The notes beneath the pieces were generated by a model, which did no database searches, had not been told where the DNA came from, and saw nothing but the letters and a program-made list of their open reading frames with translations. Position numbers and translations under genes: made by a program. Below are positions 12,536 through 25,942 of a DNA stretch of 64,000 nt, piece by piece. The DNA lies in assembly GCA_035772735.1 (NCBI GenBank), contig JASDFA010000007.1, forward strand, positions 145,079,001 to 145,143,000. Direction: 5' to 3'. Source of the DNA: Datura wrightii (Eukaryota > Streptophyta > Magnoliopsida > Solanales > Solanaceae). Each line of letters begins with the position of its first letter. Position 1 is the first letter of the stretch.

Positions 12536-15007
12536 TTATATCAAGACGAGATAATTAAACATAGATAACATATCAGGTGAAGAGTGGGTATATTTTCAAT
12601 TTACTTATAATAGCCATAAATAAAATCCAACATAACGATCAAAGTGACCTCCAGGATCAATTCGATTATGGCAAAGGATTCTAAAATAGTGAAATAATTT
12701 TTTCTCTTGTATATTTGTCCAAAGTATTTACCTATACAGCAGACTTAACAGGTGTGGAGGTAGCTAGGCTTTAATATATGAATTCGGCATAATCCAGTAG
12801 CTTTTGGTCCAAACCCTGTACATATGTTAAGAAATTTACTAAATAGGTACAAAAATTAAATTTAGAACCTTGTTACTAACACTTGAGATCACTGTCCTAG
12901 AATCCAAAACCTATATGCTGCACTGTTTCAAATAAAGTAAACAGCTAGATAACATATTAGGATTCTCTCGCATGCAATCATAATAAACCACTCTTTTTTA
13001 CTCATTCTGATAATTTCTGAAATATGCCTGGCAGTGCAAACGTATATACAGCAGATATAGACGTATCATTGCAAAGTCAACAAGAAAGTGGTGTAAAAGA
13101 GACCAAGCATTTCATAAACAACTAAGTTTGAATACCCTCATTTTCCCCTCCAAAAAAATTTGAAATGTAAAAAAATGGCGCAAAAGAGGTTCAGAAATCT
13201 AGGTGTTTAATTTTTCGAAGTGAACCAGAAATTCAATAGCAAGGAGATAATTAAGATACTCAAGTTCGTCTCGGACGAAAACTTATGATACACAAACTCA
13301 TGACATGTATACATATGTGAAACAAATAAGCGGGCACAAAGAATGTAAAACTACTATTATATTCTTTCTGGGTATCATTAGACCAAATTAAGGCTTGAGT
13401 CAAGGGGAAGGCAAGTAGTAATGTTCAAGCAACGAGTTGTCATGTTTTCCACCAGAAAACTATAAAAGCAAGTAGTATTACTGTATTTCTCCTTTCAAAG
13501 GGGTCCCAATGCCTTGGAGATGGCTGTGTTATACCAATTAAAGACTAGGAAATATGTAACTGTAGGTCTCCCCTATTTTAGTTCCATCCAGGCTGAATAA
13601 ATACCAAACTTCCTGAAAGACAGAAAAGAATTTGTCCCTTATTCCATTCTTGGCCTTCAGACAAAGCCAAGGAGAAGCATCTCTTGACAATTTCTTTACC
13701 TTTTTATCTTTTTCCTTTTCAGTTACTAAATTACTGGAAAGAATGCTCAACATATTCCAAAAGTTAATATCACTAAATACAGGGCAAGATATTGCATGCA
13801 AGTCTCTGAGCATCCTGAAAGCACTGCCCAAAGCAGCAGGGACTGAGGAGCTTCTCCTGAACTTACTTTAAGAAATTAACACAAATTTTCTCCCTTAAAC
13901 TGAAAGAAAATCTAGTACATGTCTTAAAAAATGGGGAAATGAATTAATTGGATGGAAGAACAGGGATTCGCCAGCACATAAGAGGAAAGAATATCAATGG
14001 CAGGGAAATGGACAAACAACGAGGAAGAAGCTCCTAGGTCATGGATTAACTTCTTTTTACCCAAGGCAACCTATAGTCAACATAATAGAATAAACACGTA
14101 TATAGGAAATAATTCCCAAGCTAATTCTTTATATAGGACCCCCACAAAGTTTAAGTGTTCTATTGGGAAAACGGGACCAGTCCAGGGGGGAAAATATGTA
14201 TTATCACAAAAAGAAATGCATTAGACTTTTTCATTTAATTTTGACATGAAATAACAGAAGCATCTCTCAACCATTTTCATATCTTTTTCCTTTGTTCTTT
14301 ATCCAATACCGAGTACTTGAAACTCTAGTCAACAGAATCTCCAATTGAAAGGTAAAATGGTTTTGAAGGTTTCAAGAAATCATACATCATTAGATAGTGG
14401 ATACCTTTCAGTCAGCATCAGAAAAAATTCCAATATTACTTCTGCGAATATGGTTCCCAAACTTTGCCAGATGAAGAATATGAGTACACAAAAGTCGCTG
14501 GTGGATCAATTCTTTGTACCTATTGTAAGGTGTTTAAGTGTTTCAATGACTTATAGTGCAAAGGAATATCATGCTAGGACCCACAAACATGTAAAACTGG
14601 AAGGATGAGATCTCTTTTTGAGCCGTCTGTGAAGATTCGATTGGTTCTAGTGTTCAACTGGCCCTATCCAAGATTCTATGCTTCACCTGGACCCCCTCCC
14701 TTTTTCTCACCCCATTCGCTTATAAGAGCTCTTTGCCAACATCTTTGGTCTGTGGAGTTGTACAACTAAGGTCATACATAAAAACAGTAATAAACAGTTC
14801 TCTTGAACCAAGTATCAGGGGCAACATCATAGTCTGGAGTATAGGGTAGAATCAAGATTCACATATAAAGGGCAAGACTAGAGTGAAACCAAATACAGCA
14901 GATCACTTTCAGGTGCGTTATGATTAGTTAAACTACCTATCGTGATTCGTGCCTATTAAATCGCATCACGAGACTTATTTGCTAATCATCAAACAGAAGG
15001 CCAGAAG
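12536..15007. other. Upstream region of the MYB-CC gene
   Basis: No protein-like frame is supported. Overlapping frames on both strands at 13538-13871 look like chance. Less AT-rich patches near 13600-13870 and 14640-14760 could include 5' UTR exons or promoter of the downstream transcription factor, but no border can be fixed from sequence alone. Confidence 0.4.
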
Positions 15008-17192
15008 ATGTACCATCATCACCACCAGGATAAGAGCATGCACCCTTCAACAAGAATGTCTATCCCCGAAAGACATCTGTTCCTGCAAGGTGGAAATGGC
15101 AACGGAGATTCAGGGCTTGTCCTGTCAACTGATGCTAAGCCAAGATTGAAATGGACACCGGACCTCCATGAGAGGTTTATAGAAGCAGTCAATCAACTTG
15201 GTGGAGCAGACAGTAAGTGCACACGAATATATCAATTTCGGTAAGCAATAGGAGGATGTTTTTTCATTAAGATAATTAACTGCAATATTATCCTATTGCA
15301 GAAGCCACTCCAAAATCAGTTCTAAAGCTTATGGGGATCCAAGGATTAACCTTGTACCACTTAAAGAGCCATCTTCAGGTTATTTCTTATTCGCTTTATG
15401 GCATTACAATCCACGCAATGAACAAAACATTCTACAATTTAAGTGCAATGCCGCCATATGTTACTTTTAAATTGTGAAAGAACTCTGACCAGAACTTTGT
15501 ATCTGGGATTCTGGGCTGGCAAGATCACAGACAAAGAATTTCTTTTTTCCCATCCAAAACACTGAAAAATACTTCTTACAATTATATACTCAATTGTACC
15601 AGAAACTAACGCTTTACAAAATGTTGGCAGAAATACAGACTAAGTAAGAATCTCCATGGACAAGCAAATGCTAGTGGGGCAAATAAAGCTGGTAAGAAAT
15701 CAAATACTTCTCATGAAAATAAAAATTCAGAAAACCTCTTTCACGGAAATGGAACATTCATAAACTTACTGAGTTTGTGAATAGTTGCAGTAGCAGGAGT
15801 AGAAAGGATATCTGAGAATAGTGCAACATGTATGAGTAATCCAAGCATGGGACCCCAACCAAATAAGTAAGAACAAACAACATCTAGTCCTTAATTTAAA
15901 AAATTCATCCTTCTATTTCATGTCTTAGCAATTAATTCGATTTTACATTATTCTGACAAATACTTAACTATTCAGAAATATTCAAATAAGTGAAGCAATA
16001 CAAATGCAAATAGAAGTGCAGAGAAGACTTCATGAGCAGCTTGAGGTACGAAATTACTGCAGAATTATCTTACATATAAAAAGTGAGAGCAAAAGCCTTG
16101 CCAAAAATACTTGTAAAAGATGAGACTTCCTGTTTGATGATGTAAAATCCAGAAGAATGAGAGCGCTGAAATTTGAAAAAAGGCACTTCATCTTCTAAAA
16201 AGAAGACTTCACTGGGAAATTAAGTAATCAAAAACACATCTCCTCATAATTGTAGAGATAATATAACCAACTCAATATCTTAAACAGTCTTAGTCAAGAA
16301 GCCTTGTCCACATGTTTGGTTTCAAAAATTAAGAATCTATCTTTGATGTGCATACAGTGTTTATTCTTGTCAAATTTTAAAATTCAAGGAATTTTTTCCT
16401 TGGGCTTCTAAATGAGGCCTAATTGAACTGATATAGGTACAACGACATTTACAGTTACGGATAGAAGCTCAAGGGAAATATTTGCAGTCCGTTCTTGAGA
16501 AAGCACAAGAAACCCTTGGAAGACAAAACATGGAAACAGTAGGATTAGAGGCAGTCAAGGTTCAACTATCAGAATTTGTATCCAAAGCATCCAATCAATG
16601 CCTGAACTCGGCATTTCCGGATATAAAAGAACTATCAGGATTTCACAGCCAACAAACACAAGCTACACAGCCAGCAGATCGTTCAATCGACAGCTGCTTG
16701 ACATCTCGTGAAGGCTCTTTGAGGGACAACACAATCCATGATAACCAAATTGGATTGAGGCCTTTTGACTTTACACCATCTATAGAGTGTAAGGATATTG
16801 AAATTGACACCAGGCTACAGCAGACAGAACTACGATGGTGTGACAACCTCAAGGAGAACAGAAGATTATTCTCCCCAATGAACGAGGGTAGAGAAAAAGC
16901 ATTCAACAGAGAGACGAACCACAATAACTTATCAATGAGTATTGGACTTCAAGAAGAAAAACTGAACGGAAGCATGAACCACTCGGATGGAAGCTTCAAT
17001 GGAACAGAGAGAGATGTCAAACTTTTTCACCAGGTAGCCAACAGAAGTGAATCAGTGGTAGAGAGGCAGAAATCTTCACAAGAGTATAAGCTGTCATACT
17101 TTGAACCTAAACTGGATCTAAACATGCACGATGAAACTGATGCTGCTTCAAGTTGTAAGCAATTTGACTTAAATGGTTTCAGTTGGGGCTGA
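15008..17192 (+). CDS. MYB-CC (G2-like/GARP) transcription factor, PHL2/PHL3-like, six exons
   Basis: Nuclear DNA-binding protein of the PHR1-like group, which controls phosphate-starvation genes. Exons: 15008-15212, 15302-15378, 15631-15691, 15791-15866, 15976-16045 and 16437-17192. All use GT/AG borders and keep phase, giving 414 residues. The N-terminus has a His run (MYHHHHQDKSMH) and ERHLFLQGGNG. The single MYB repeat spans exons 1-3 (about residues 46-99): KPRLKWTPDLHERFIEAV, TPKSVLKLMGIQGLTLYHLK, SHLQKYRLSKNLHGQA. Exons 5-6 encode the coiled-coil (CC) domain with IQMQIEVQRRLHEQLEVQRH and LQLRIEAQGKYLQSVLEKAQ, the block that defines MYB-CC proteins. The C-terminal tail ends in CKQFDLNGFSWG. 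ATG 15008 is chosen because it gives the family-typical start. No lesion was seen, so this is the one complete intact host gene in the window. Assignment to PHL2/PHL3 (UNE16) rather than another member is inferred from the N- and C-terminal motifs. Confidence 0.93.
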
Positions 17193-19817
17193 GGAACCTA
17201 ATATAACAAAGGGCAAACCATGAGATCAGAGGACAGGTAATTTGCTTATAACTTTTGTGTGACATAGAGGTCTTCACATGGGAAACATAGCCTTACGGTC
17301 TTTTTGAAAGGAAAGAATGATGTATAATAATTTAAAAATTCCAGATCGGTTGCAATATTGTAACACCATTCGATCCGCTCACTTTATTTTCTGATCTCAT
17401 ATTTAACTTTCATCCATAGTTTCATGCAGAAGAGTATATAACCTTTAATTTAGCAGTTGAATCTTCCTTAACTCTAAAATTCTTGTTGTATAAACTATAA
17501 AGTAAGTGAACCTCTTCTTAGGAATATATCATGAATCCCACAACTCCATATGTAGCAAAACTTCCTCATATGCTGCTTAGATTATAATACTCACATCCAA
17601 AGTCACTTCAATTGACTGTAGAATCTCAGATATCAGAAATCAAACCAACGTCCTTGAAATAAGTCTCTAACATAAATCCTATTATCAGTTTTCTCAAGTG
17701 GCACCCTATCAGATAATAATATGAAAATTTTCAAGTGTTATCAATAATAGCTTTCTCGTAAGAAAGACGATTTATTGAACTTCAAAAGCGAAAATTGATT
17801 ACAAGTTCTAAAATAGAAGTATTTCCCTAAAATCCTACTTTTTAAAGGTGAACTTATCTTTCAACTTCAATCTAATTTTCTTAACATCCAAATTATAAGA
17901 AAACTATTTGTATTTGAAGCTTGCTAAAAAGTTGGTCACTCTTATCGTTAATAGACAAGATCATGAGAAAATTCACAATGTCACCCGTGTATAGACAAAC
18001 TTCAAGCATTTTATCAAATACCTAGAAGGCACACGCCGTAGTAAAGCTTCAATGTCACCCATATTTGTATAAAGCAAACCGTGAGAACCCAGCTTTATGC
18101 AGGCAAATTTCAAAAGCAAAATCAACAAGCAATTTTCTTCATTCTAGAACAAAATATAATCCTCACAAGTAAGCAATGCAGAAATTCGAAAGTATAATGG
18201 CTTGAAATAGCGCTATTCTTAGGTCAATTTCAATTTTTCAATATCCCAATTGAGACTTTTGCAACTGGAATCAAAACACGCGCACAAAATAACAACAACG
18301 AAAAGAACAAATTAAAGGCTCAAAGCAAGATCATTATATAACATTCTTAAATCTACAAAAGCTATCCAGTAAGAAATTCTGTGAGATATGATATTCGAAT
18401 GAACAGGGGATAAAAGGAAAAATTCCTCAACATGCAGCTTCGTATAAGTAGGGTAACTGATAAGGTATCGAATTCTCGCAGATATATGTGATTTTTTGAA
18501 ATTTATACTTGCAATACCACTTGGTGCAAGTTTTTTTTGGAACTAGCCCCAAATTTTATTAAAACACGTTTTAATTATGAGATGTTATCTTTTCACATTT
18601 AAAATATCATCATTATTCACGTAAGAAAAGAGAATAACTTATAATTAAGACGTGTTTTCATAAATATTTGATGATAATTGAGATTAAAAACTCACATATC
18701 TCATAATTTAGATATAAAATTTAAAAAATTCTAATACTTTATACAGTGTTTTTAACCATTAACTCTATAAAGAGTCATAAGAGCTGCTTGGGATCAACGT
18801 GGGCAATTAGGTACTTTCAGCGAACACGGCTTAAATTGAAATAAGCTTTCGACTGAAATGATTTTCTAAATTTTTATAAATATTTTTTTGATTTTTATAA
18901 TTTTTAGAAGAGATTTTTATTTTTATATATAAAAGATATCGTTTTTACATATAAATAATGTGAAAGATTATTTTTTTTATTATAGTTGTAAAAAAGCAAA
19001 ATATATCATTTCTTCTAACTGTTCACTGTTTTCATCGAATGTCATCTGCCTCTGCTCTGCTCCTTCCTAGCTTCTCATGTGTGCCTCCGGTAAGATGGCA
19101 GGGTGTTCATAATATGCGCGCGAAAGATAAAAGTAATTTTAGATAAATTTACTTGTGTTTAAAATTTGTTTATATCTAAAAGAATATGTTTTAAGACAAA
19201 TTCGGTGAAGAGAGTCGTAATTTAAAATTTTTAATATTACAAAAACTGTATGCGTATTCACACCGAGAACGATCTTTGCTTTCAATTCCTTGATCGACAA
19301 AACTCGCAAATAAATTAGATTACGAATATATTATGTAAATGTAAAAAGGCAAAACTAGTTGCCTTTTCTTTATGAAGTTATTTTCAATATAATTTTTTCT
19401 TTTAAATATTTATACTTGAAAGTTGAAATATACTATGTGTATGATACTAATGATGATTATCATAAATATATTATATTTTATTATGTACATATTATATTTC
19501 TTATAAAATATTATTACAAAATATTTTAGTATGACTATTATAAGTGGATAAGTTTATAAAAAATTATACCACTATAATAAATGATATTATTATAGAATAT
19601 AAAATAAAATATAATTTAAAAAATTAATTTAAAAAAAAGAAGCTATTATAGTAAAATATTCTTTTAGTAAATTATTATTATAATGAAATTTCACTGCAAT
19701 TACGATATAAATAAGATGACATTGTTATCTACTGAAAATTAGTACTGCATAGCCAAATATATAGAAGAGGAACAATTATAGAATTAATGAGACATCAAAA
19801 AGATATAATTAAAAAAA
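17193..19817. other. 3' flank of the MYB-CC gene and AT-rich intergenic DNA
   Basis: The 3' UTR presumably occupies the first few hundred bases (for example AATAATTTAAAAATT near 17326). Beyond that no gene, RNA or well-bounded element was recognised. Confidence 0.45.
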
Positions 19818-20014
19818 TATTATAAATATATCTTAGTTACGATGAATGTTTATTTTTTCAAAAGGAAAGTTAGGATTAGTAATTTTTGAATCAAGTTAAT
19901 TTTCTCATATAAATAAAGGGGTTTAATTCATTCATTATAATTCATTAAATAAAAATTATCCTTCCTTCTTTCTTTCTCTATAATATTTGTGTTCTTCCTT
20001 TATTATTTTATAAC
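19818..20014 (+). repeat. 5' LTR of the copia element
   Basis: It aligns with the 3' LTR from TATTATAAATATAT (TGTTATAAATATAT in the 3' copy) to TTATTATTTTATAA. The canonical first dinucleotide TG has become TA. Differences between the two LTRs are many, so the insertion is old. Confidence 0.75.
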
Positions 20015-20514
20015 TGAGATTGAGTTTTAGTTTTTCTTCGGCTCATCTTTTGGTTAATCACGTTATGAGAACCAAGAAAATATTAACTACTGCAATCAAG
20101 AAAACGTGTACAAATCAGGTATGCCAGCTTCTTCTAAATTTTTTTTTTTAATGATTTGGAAATAAATTCCCATCAATTCTCTACAATATAATACTTTTCG
20201 GTCACCAACATTGACCAGGAACCATGAGGTATTTAGAATTGAGTAGTTATAGTCACTTGCTAACTATTTGAAAGGTCATATTTCTTGTTTCGGTTAATCA
20301 GCTAATATGTTGTGAGAGGGAAATTTTTTTTTATGTGTTTCGATATGCTCCTCAAATAGCAATATCTTTAAATGAGATTCTAAGCTATCATAATTTAATA
20401 TGATTAAGGCATGTTTAGATGATTATATTCCATTTCTGAAGAATGAGAATTTTTTATAAATGTTAAAATATAGATCTAATATAGATTCAGTTCTCGAAAT
20501 GAATGTGACAATAC

Positions 20515-21232
20515 TTAGTAAAATCTTGAAATTTACTTCCGAAGTAGTAAATATGAAATTTACTCCCGAAGTAGTAAATATGAAATTTACTCCCAAAGTA
20601 GTAAGAATTTGACATTTACTTCTGAAGTAGTATGACTCCGCAAAAGTAAATCTTGCAATTTACTCTTGAAGTAGTAAAATTTGCAATCTACTCTCGAAGT
20701 AGTAAAAGCTTGAATTAGCGAAGTTTAGAACTGAATATTTATTGTTTATTTCATGACACCAATAGTGTTTAAATTTGCTTTTATGATACCAGAAGTATCT
20801 AAGCAATATTTAGTAATATAAAAGAACCTGATTGTTTGTCAACAAGAATCATGACAGTAGTGTCCAAATAATATTATGAAAAATAAATTGAAATCTCCCT
20901 AAGAGTTTATTTATTATTATGTCATACATCTTATATTATAGTACACAAAGTTGTTATGATCAGAACATATATAGTAGCAAATCTGAAGTTTACAAATAAA
21001 ATGATCAAGATTGCAAATGATTGGAATATTAAATATCTTCAAATTACTATGACTAAGAAATATGTACATGAAAGGTTACCCGGTTTATAATACAAATATA
21101 AGCATGATGAAATTACATGGTATAGTAAACCAGAAGTTTATTGACATAAAATTCATGACATAGTAAATCTAAAGTTTACTAAAATAAACAATACATATCA
21201 TGGTAAACCTGAAGTTTACTAGTACACATAAT
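20515..21232. repeat. Array of short imperfect palindromes inside the copia element
   Basis: Two families alternate. At 20530-20715 units of the form TTTACTCCCGAAGTAGTAAA recur about six times at 25-45-bp spacing. At 20970-21225 units of the reverse form, for example GTAAACCTGAAGTTTAC, recur about five times. Each unit pairs TTTAC(T) with (A)GTAAA and could form a small hairpin with the loop centred on GAAG/TGAAG. No protein frame spans the region. The function is unknown. Confidence 0.7.
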
Positions 21233-22589
21233 TTTGTCAGTTGACATGACTATTTTGGTCATCTTGATATGATGTGTTAATTGTGTGTTTAGAATATGTA
21301 GAAGAATTAGAAGATTCTTCAAGAAATCTTTTGTATTGGTTATTCTCATGATAAGTTGATTGTACTAACTAATATGGGGACTGAATCCCCAAAAATCTGA
21401 AAAATATAAAAGGTGGATATGGGTTCATTCACCTGCCATGTGATGTCTTAAGTAGATGCATCCATAAGACAGTCACATGTGCGTTTATTGTCAACCTGCA
21501 GTTTGACATTCACAAAGTTGTTTGCTAGATATTGATTGCCTTAAGAGCATAATTCTCATATTGTGTAATCAAAATAATTTATCATGATAATAGTGGTTTA
21601 TATTTAAGTTGGTCTGACATTGAATGCCTTCGATAAATAGTTAAACCATTGCTTATGAGAATAAAATTTAGTGGGTTGGTCAATGATATGATATATTACA
21701 TACAATAACATTGTATATTGATCAATAAATTATGATCAATCCCCCCTCTGCTCAATTGGTTTAGGTCAGGAACCAAATATTTTTCATCTAATAACTATTG
21801 ATGTGTAGTATATGATTATTAAATCTACCACGGTGCACACAAATGAATTTTTCAAAGAAGATCGGGGATGCATGTTAGTTCTTCTAACATGAGGGGGAGA
21901 GAATAAGCAGTTAAGAAATATATTGTGAATTATCATTACTATGATCCTCATTCAAAATAATTCAAGTCAAATGCCTGAAGCATTTTGCTGACCTAAAATT
22001 AATTTCATATTTCATCTGCAAAAGCTCCCTGAAGAACAGAGTCTACAGTATGCATGAAGCAATTGTAAATCAATTGGTTTCTCATTGCAATAATCTTTGA
22101 AAGAAAAAGAATGAAGCAAATAATTATAATGAGACAATGTACTCTTGAAGAGCCTACGACATAACACTTCATGAAACCTCATGAGAGGTTTAGGTACCTA
22201 AAAAAAATATTGAAAGTGATGAGATCTCAATGAGTTATGTCCAATTATAAATATTATAAACCGTTGATGATATTTTTAATAGAATATAGCGCACAATATT
22301 GTTTAAGATTGTGAGGATCTGAATTTTACATCGATTAAAGCATGTTGATGTAGAAATAATTATCAAGTGAAACGATGTGTATTGATATGCATAAAGCTTA
22401 TTGGACCTATAGTCCAAATGTCAGAAGATGTCAAATATTTAAATACTAATGAATGCTATCACTTGATAAAATTTATATGAAAATCATGAAGGATTCTAAA
22501 TACCTGAAGCATTTACAAGTTCCTATAAACTTGTCCATAATCCTTATATGAAGAAAATCAAATAAGAAAACAACAATAAATTTTGTTGT

Positions 22590-23600
22590 ACTTGTTGTTT
22601 ATGTTGAATTGTTGATGATATAAACCTTATACGAACTCCAACAGAACTTCAAAAGGCAATTGCTTATCTAAAGAAGAAATCTAAGATGAAAGACCTTGAA
22701 AAGACAAAATTATGTCTTGGTTTGCAAATAGAGCATTTGACAAATGGTGTCTTTGTCAATCAATCTGCTATACAGAAAATGTGTTAATTTTTTTTTATAT
22801 GAATGGAGCACATCCATTAAGTACTCCGATGGTTGTTCGATCACTTGATGTGAATAAGGATCCATTCCGACCTCAAAAAAAGAATGAGGAAATTCTTGAT
22901 CCTGAAGTACCATATCTTAGTGCAATTGGTGCACTAATGTATGATGCTAACACTACAAGACCTGATATAGCTTTTTCGATTAATTTATTAGCAAGGTATA
23001 GTTCTGATCCTACTAGGAGGCATTGGAATGGAATCAAACACATAATGCGGTATCTAAAAGGGACTACTGACATGAGCTTATTTTATTCTAACAATTGCAG
23101 TTCCAATCTTATTGGTTATGCTGATGCAGGATATTTATCTGGTCCACACAAAGCTCGATCTCAAACTGGCTACATATTCATATAGAGGTACTGTCATATC
23201 TTGGTGATCTGCAAAACAGTCTCTCGTAGCCACTTCATCAAATCATGCTGAGATAATAGTTATTCATGAAACAAGTCGAGAATGTGTATGGTTGAGGTCC
23301 ATGATACATCTCATTAGAGAAAAATGTGGTTTGAAATATGACAAAATACCTACAATTTTATATGAAGATAATGCAGCATGCATAGCACAGCTAAAGGGAG
23401 GATTCATAAAAGGAGATAGAATGAAGCACGTCTCGTCAAAACTTTTCTACACACATGAGCTCCAAAAAAAGGGTGATATCAACGTGCAACAGATTCGTTC
23501 AAATGACAATTAACTGATTTATTCACCAAATCTCTACCAACTGCAACTTTCAAGAAGATGGTGCACAAGATCGGGATGCAAAGATTCAATGATGTTCTCA
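22590..23600 (+). pseudogene. Copia pol remnant: reverse transcriptase C-terminus and RNase H
   Basis: Broken frames give, in order: an RT thumb-like segment (KTKLCLGLQIEHLTNGVFVN), then YLSAIGALMYDANTTRPDIA and RRHWNGIKHIMRYLKGTT, the hallmark end of copia RT. RNase H follows, with GYADAGYLSGPHKARSQTGY, LVATSSNHAEI and YEDNAACIAQLKGG. It ends near FYTHELQKKGDINVQQIRS. In-frame stops and frameshifts interrupt it (after QSAIQKM, after GYIFI and after RSNDN). The element cannot move by itself. Confidence 0.9.
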
Positions 23601-23811
23601 TTACAGGGAGTTAATACACATTGTACTCTTTTTCTCTTACGAGGTTTTGTCCCACTGGATTTTGCTTGTAAGGTTTTTAATGAGACAGTCAAAATGCGTA
23701 TTATTAGATATGTGTACTCTTTTTCCTTCACTAGAGTTTTTTCTACTGATTTTTTTTTCTAGTAAGATTTTAATGAGACACATTATCTATTAAATAGACA
23801 TCAAGGGGGAG

Positions 23812-24010
23812 TGTTATAAATATATTCTAATTATGGTGAATGTCTATTTTCTTAGAAGGAAAGTTAAGGTTAGTAATTTTGGGACCAAGTTAATTTTTTC
23901 CTATAAATAAAGGGGTTTAATTCATTCATTGTAATTAATCTCTCAAGAGAAATAAGAATTATTCTCTCTTCTCTCTTTATCTACAATATTTTTGTTCTTT
24001 CTTTATTATT
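23812..24010 (+). repeat. 3' LTR of the copia element
   Basis: It starts with TGTTATAAATATATTC directly after the polypurine tract and contains the shared ATAAATAAAGGGGTTTAATTC block. The end is set by comparison with the 5' LTR; the usual terminal CA is not conserved. Confidence 0.75.
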
Positions 24011-24162
24011 TTATAATAAAAAAAATATAAAAATTACATGATTTTACACTAATAGAGTGACTGTGTTTGTTATAGATGCATGCTAAACGAAAATAATTTT
24101 TTAATAAAAAAAGTCATGCTTAAGAGTACGACATTAAATATATAATTAAATAAGAAAAAAAA

Positions 24163-25112
24163 TTCAGATATATTATTGAACTTTAGACAAAGGTTCATTT
24201 ATGTCATTCATTAATATTTAGGCTTGTTTATGCCACTGCCGTTACTCAAAGAGGTCATCCATGTCATTATTTTTTAACAAATTCAATACTTGATTTTTCA
24301 ATATCAGATTATACACGTGACAATATTTAAATGGGTCACGTCACTTAAAAAGCCCACCTATTAAATAGCCTAAAACTATCCGACCCATACCAAAAAAAAC
24401 CAATCCACTTTTTAACCCGATCCGTCATCCATTTAATTTAAGTACCTGTGACCCCAATCCGTTTTTAGTCTTCCTCTGAAGCTTCCACTGTTCGCTCATG
24501 GCATCCTCTTTCCATGATTGTACTGTAACTGTTACTTTTTGAAATGCTCAGAAGGTTCTGATGTATAAAAATAAAAAAACATAAGTAAGTCAATTGTTTT
24601 CTGAAAATGTTCTACTACTCCATGGGTGAAATTACAGAGTCTCAGTAGAAAAATTGAAAACACTTTTTTAGAGTTATTATTAAGGACTAACTAACCTTTT
24701 TACTTCATGAAAAATCTGCTCTCTTTCCAAATTACAGCTTGAAAAACTGAAAATTTGTTAGGGATCCGAGTTACAGGTAGGATCTAATGGGATATAAGGT
24801 CAGTGCGAGAAAAAAAGGGGAGAAAATCTAAGGTTAAATTAGAGGGATGACGGGTCGGATTAAAAAGTGGGTGAGTTTATTTAGGTATGGGTCGGGGTAG
24901 TTTTAGGTTGTTTAATAGGTGAGTTTTTAAGTGATGTGACCCACTTAAATATTGTCAGCTGTATAATCTAGTATTGAAAAATCATGTATTGAATCTGTTA
25001 AAAAATAATGCCATAGATGACCTGTTTAAATAACAACAATGATATAAATGAACTTAAATATTAACGAATGACATAGATAAATCTTTTCCTAAAGTTTAAT
25101 GACATATTTAAA
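24163..25112. mobile_element. Non-autonomous DNA transposon with ~265-bp terminal inverted repeats
   Basis: The left arm (24163-24430) contains ATGTCATTCATTAATATTTA, then CACGTCACTTAAAAAGCC and AACCCGATCCGTCATCC. The right arm (24845-25112) carries the complements GGATGACGGGTCGGATT, GAGTTTTTAAGTGATGTGAC and TAAATATTAACGAATGACAT in reverse order. The interior is about 410 bp. No transposase is present. Exact ends and target duplication are uncertain. As RNA it could fold into a long hairpin. Confidence 0.8.
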
Positions 25113-25942
25113 CTTTATTAAAATTTCAAGTAAAGCACTTTATTTTTTATTTCACTAAATTGACAACTTGCTCAAAGTGTCTTATTTAAAAATTTTAATA
25201 TTATTTTATCGTCCATTTAATGTCGGTTTCCATCCAAATGACAATGAGTAGAGAAAGAGAAGTATTGCTTTATTGATTTTCTAGTTTATTTTTATAGAGT
25301 AAAAGAAAGGAGGAGAAAGGACTCAAATGCATGAATTTGTATTACTTATTGGAAGTTAAAAAAAATAAACATTGAATGGATATTTTAAAATGTAATCGTG
25401 TTGAATGAATGGGACTTATACATCGCATATAAATCGTATCGGTAGAGACGGTTTATTAATCGAACATAGTAAATGTAATTTATAAAAATACTGAATGTAA
25501 TTTTTAAATCGCCTATGAAGAATGTTTTGAATATGTTGTTGGTGTAAATTATAGGTAGAATGCGATTTAAATTATACATATCAGATGCTATTTATAATTG
25601 CACATGATGAACGCAATTTACAGATTATTCTGCACCAATGCGTTTATGCGATGTATAGATATGAAATTACTATTTAAATTGCTCAGACACCACCAATATT
25701 AAAAAAAATAAAATTTTAAAGGCTTATTTAAAAAGCCACCTTTTAATTAGATTTGAGTGTAATTGGGTATAATTACACTTCTTCTTCTTCTTTTTCTTTT
25801 TCTTTTTTTTTTTTGTGAAAAAAAAAGGAAAACAAAATATTATTTATTTTCTATACTAAAAATTAAAGAACAAAAGAAAGCTACAGAAAAAAGAATGAAA
25901 ATAAAAGAAAAGAAATGTTATTTATTTTTCTATGTTCTAACT
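25113..25942. other. AT-rich spacer between transposons
   Basis: Nothing coding is supported. A T/C-rich tract (25778-25815) and purine-rich sequence follow. The 97-codon frame at 25763-26056 runs into the next transposon and is low complexity. Confidence 0.4.

Larger units (their letters stand above)
19818..24010 (+). mobile_element. Degenerate Ty1-copia LTR retrotransposon
   Basis: Two similar ~200-bp LTRs (19818-~20014 and 23812-~24010) flank about 3.8 kb. They share the words ATAAATAAAGGGGTTTAATTC and TTTATTATTTTATAA. A polypurine tract (AAGGGGGAGTG) lies directly before the 3' LTR. Pol remnants are in copia order and sense. Gag and the 5' half of pol are not recognisable; that space is filled by arrays of small palindromes. 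Both flanks are A-rich, so a 5-bp target duplication of A residues cannot be proven. Confidence 0.85.

Noticed and set aside
13538..13871. Overlapping frames on both strands
   Set aside because: Neither resembles a known protein; overlap on both strands suggests chance openness upstream of the MYB-CC gene.
20515..21232. CRISPR-like regular repeats
   Set aside because: This is eukaryotic DNA within a retrotransposon; units are degenerate palindromes with irregular spacing and no unique spacers.
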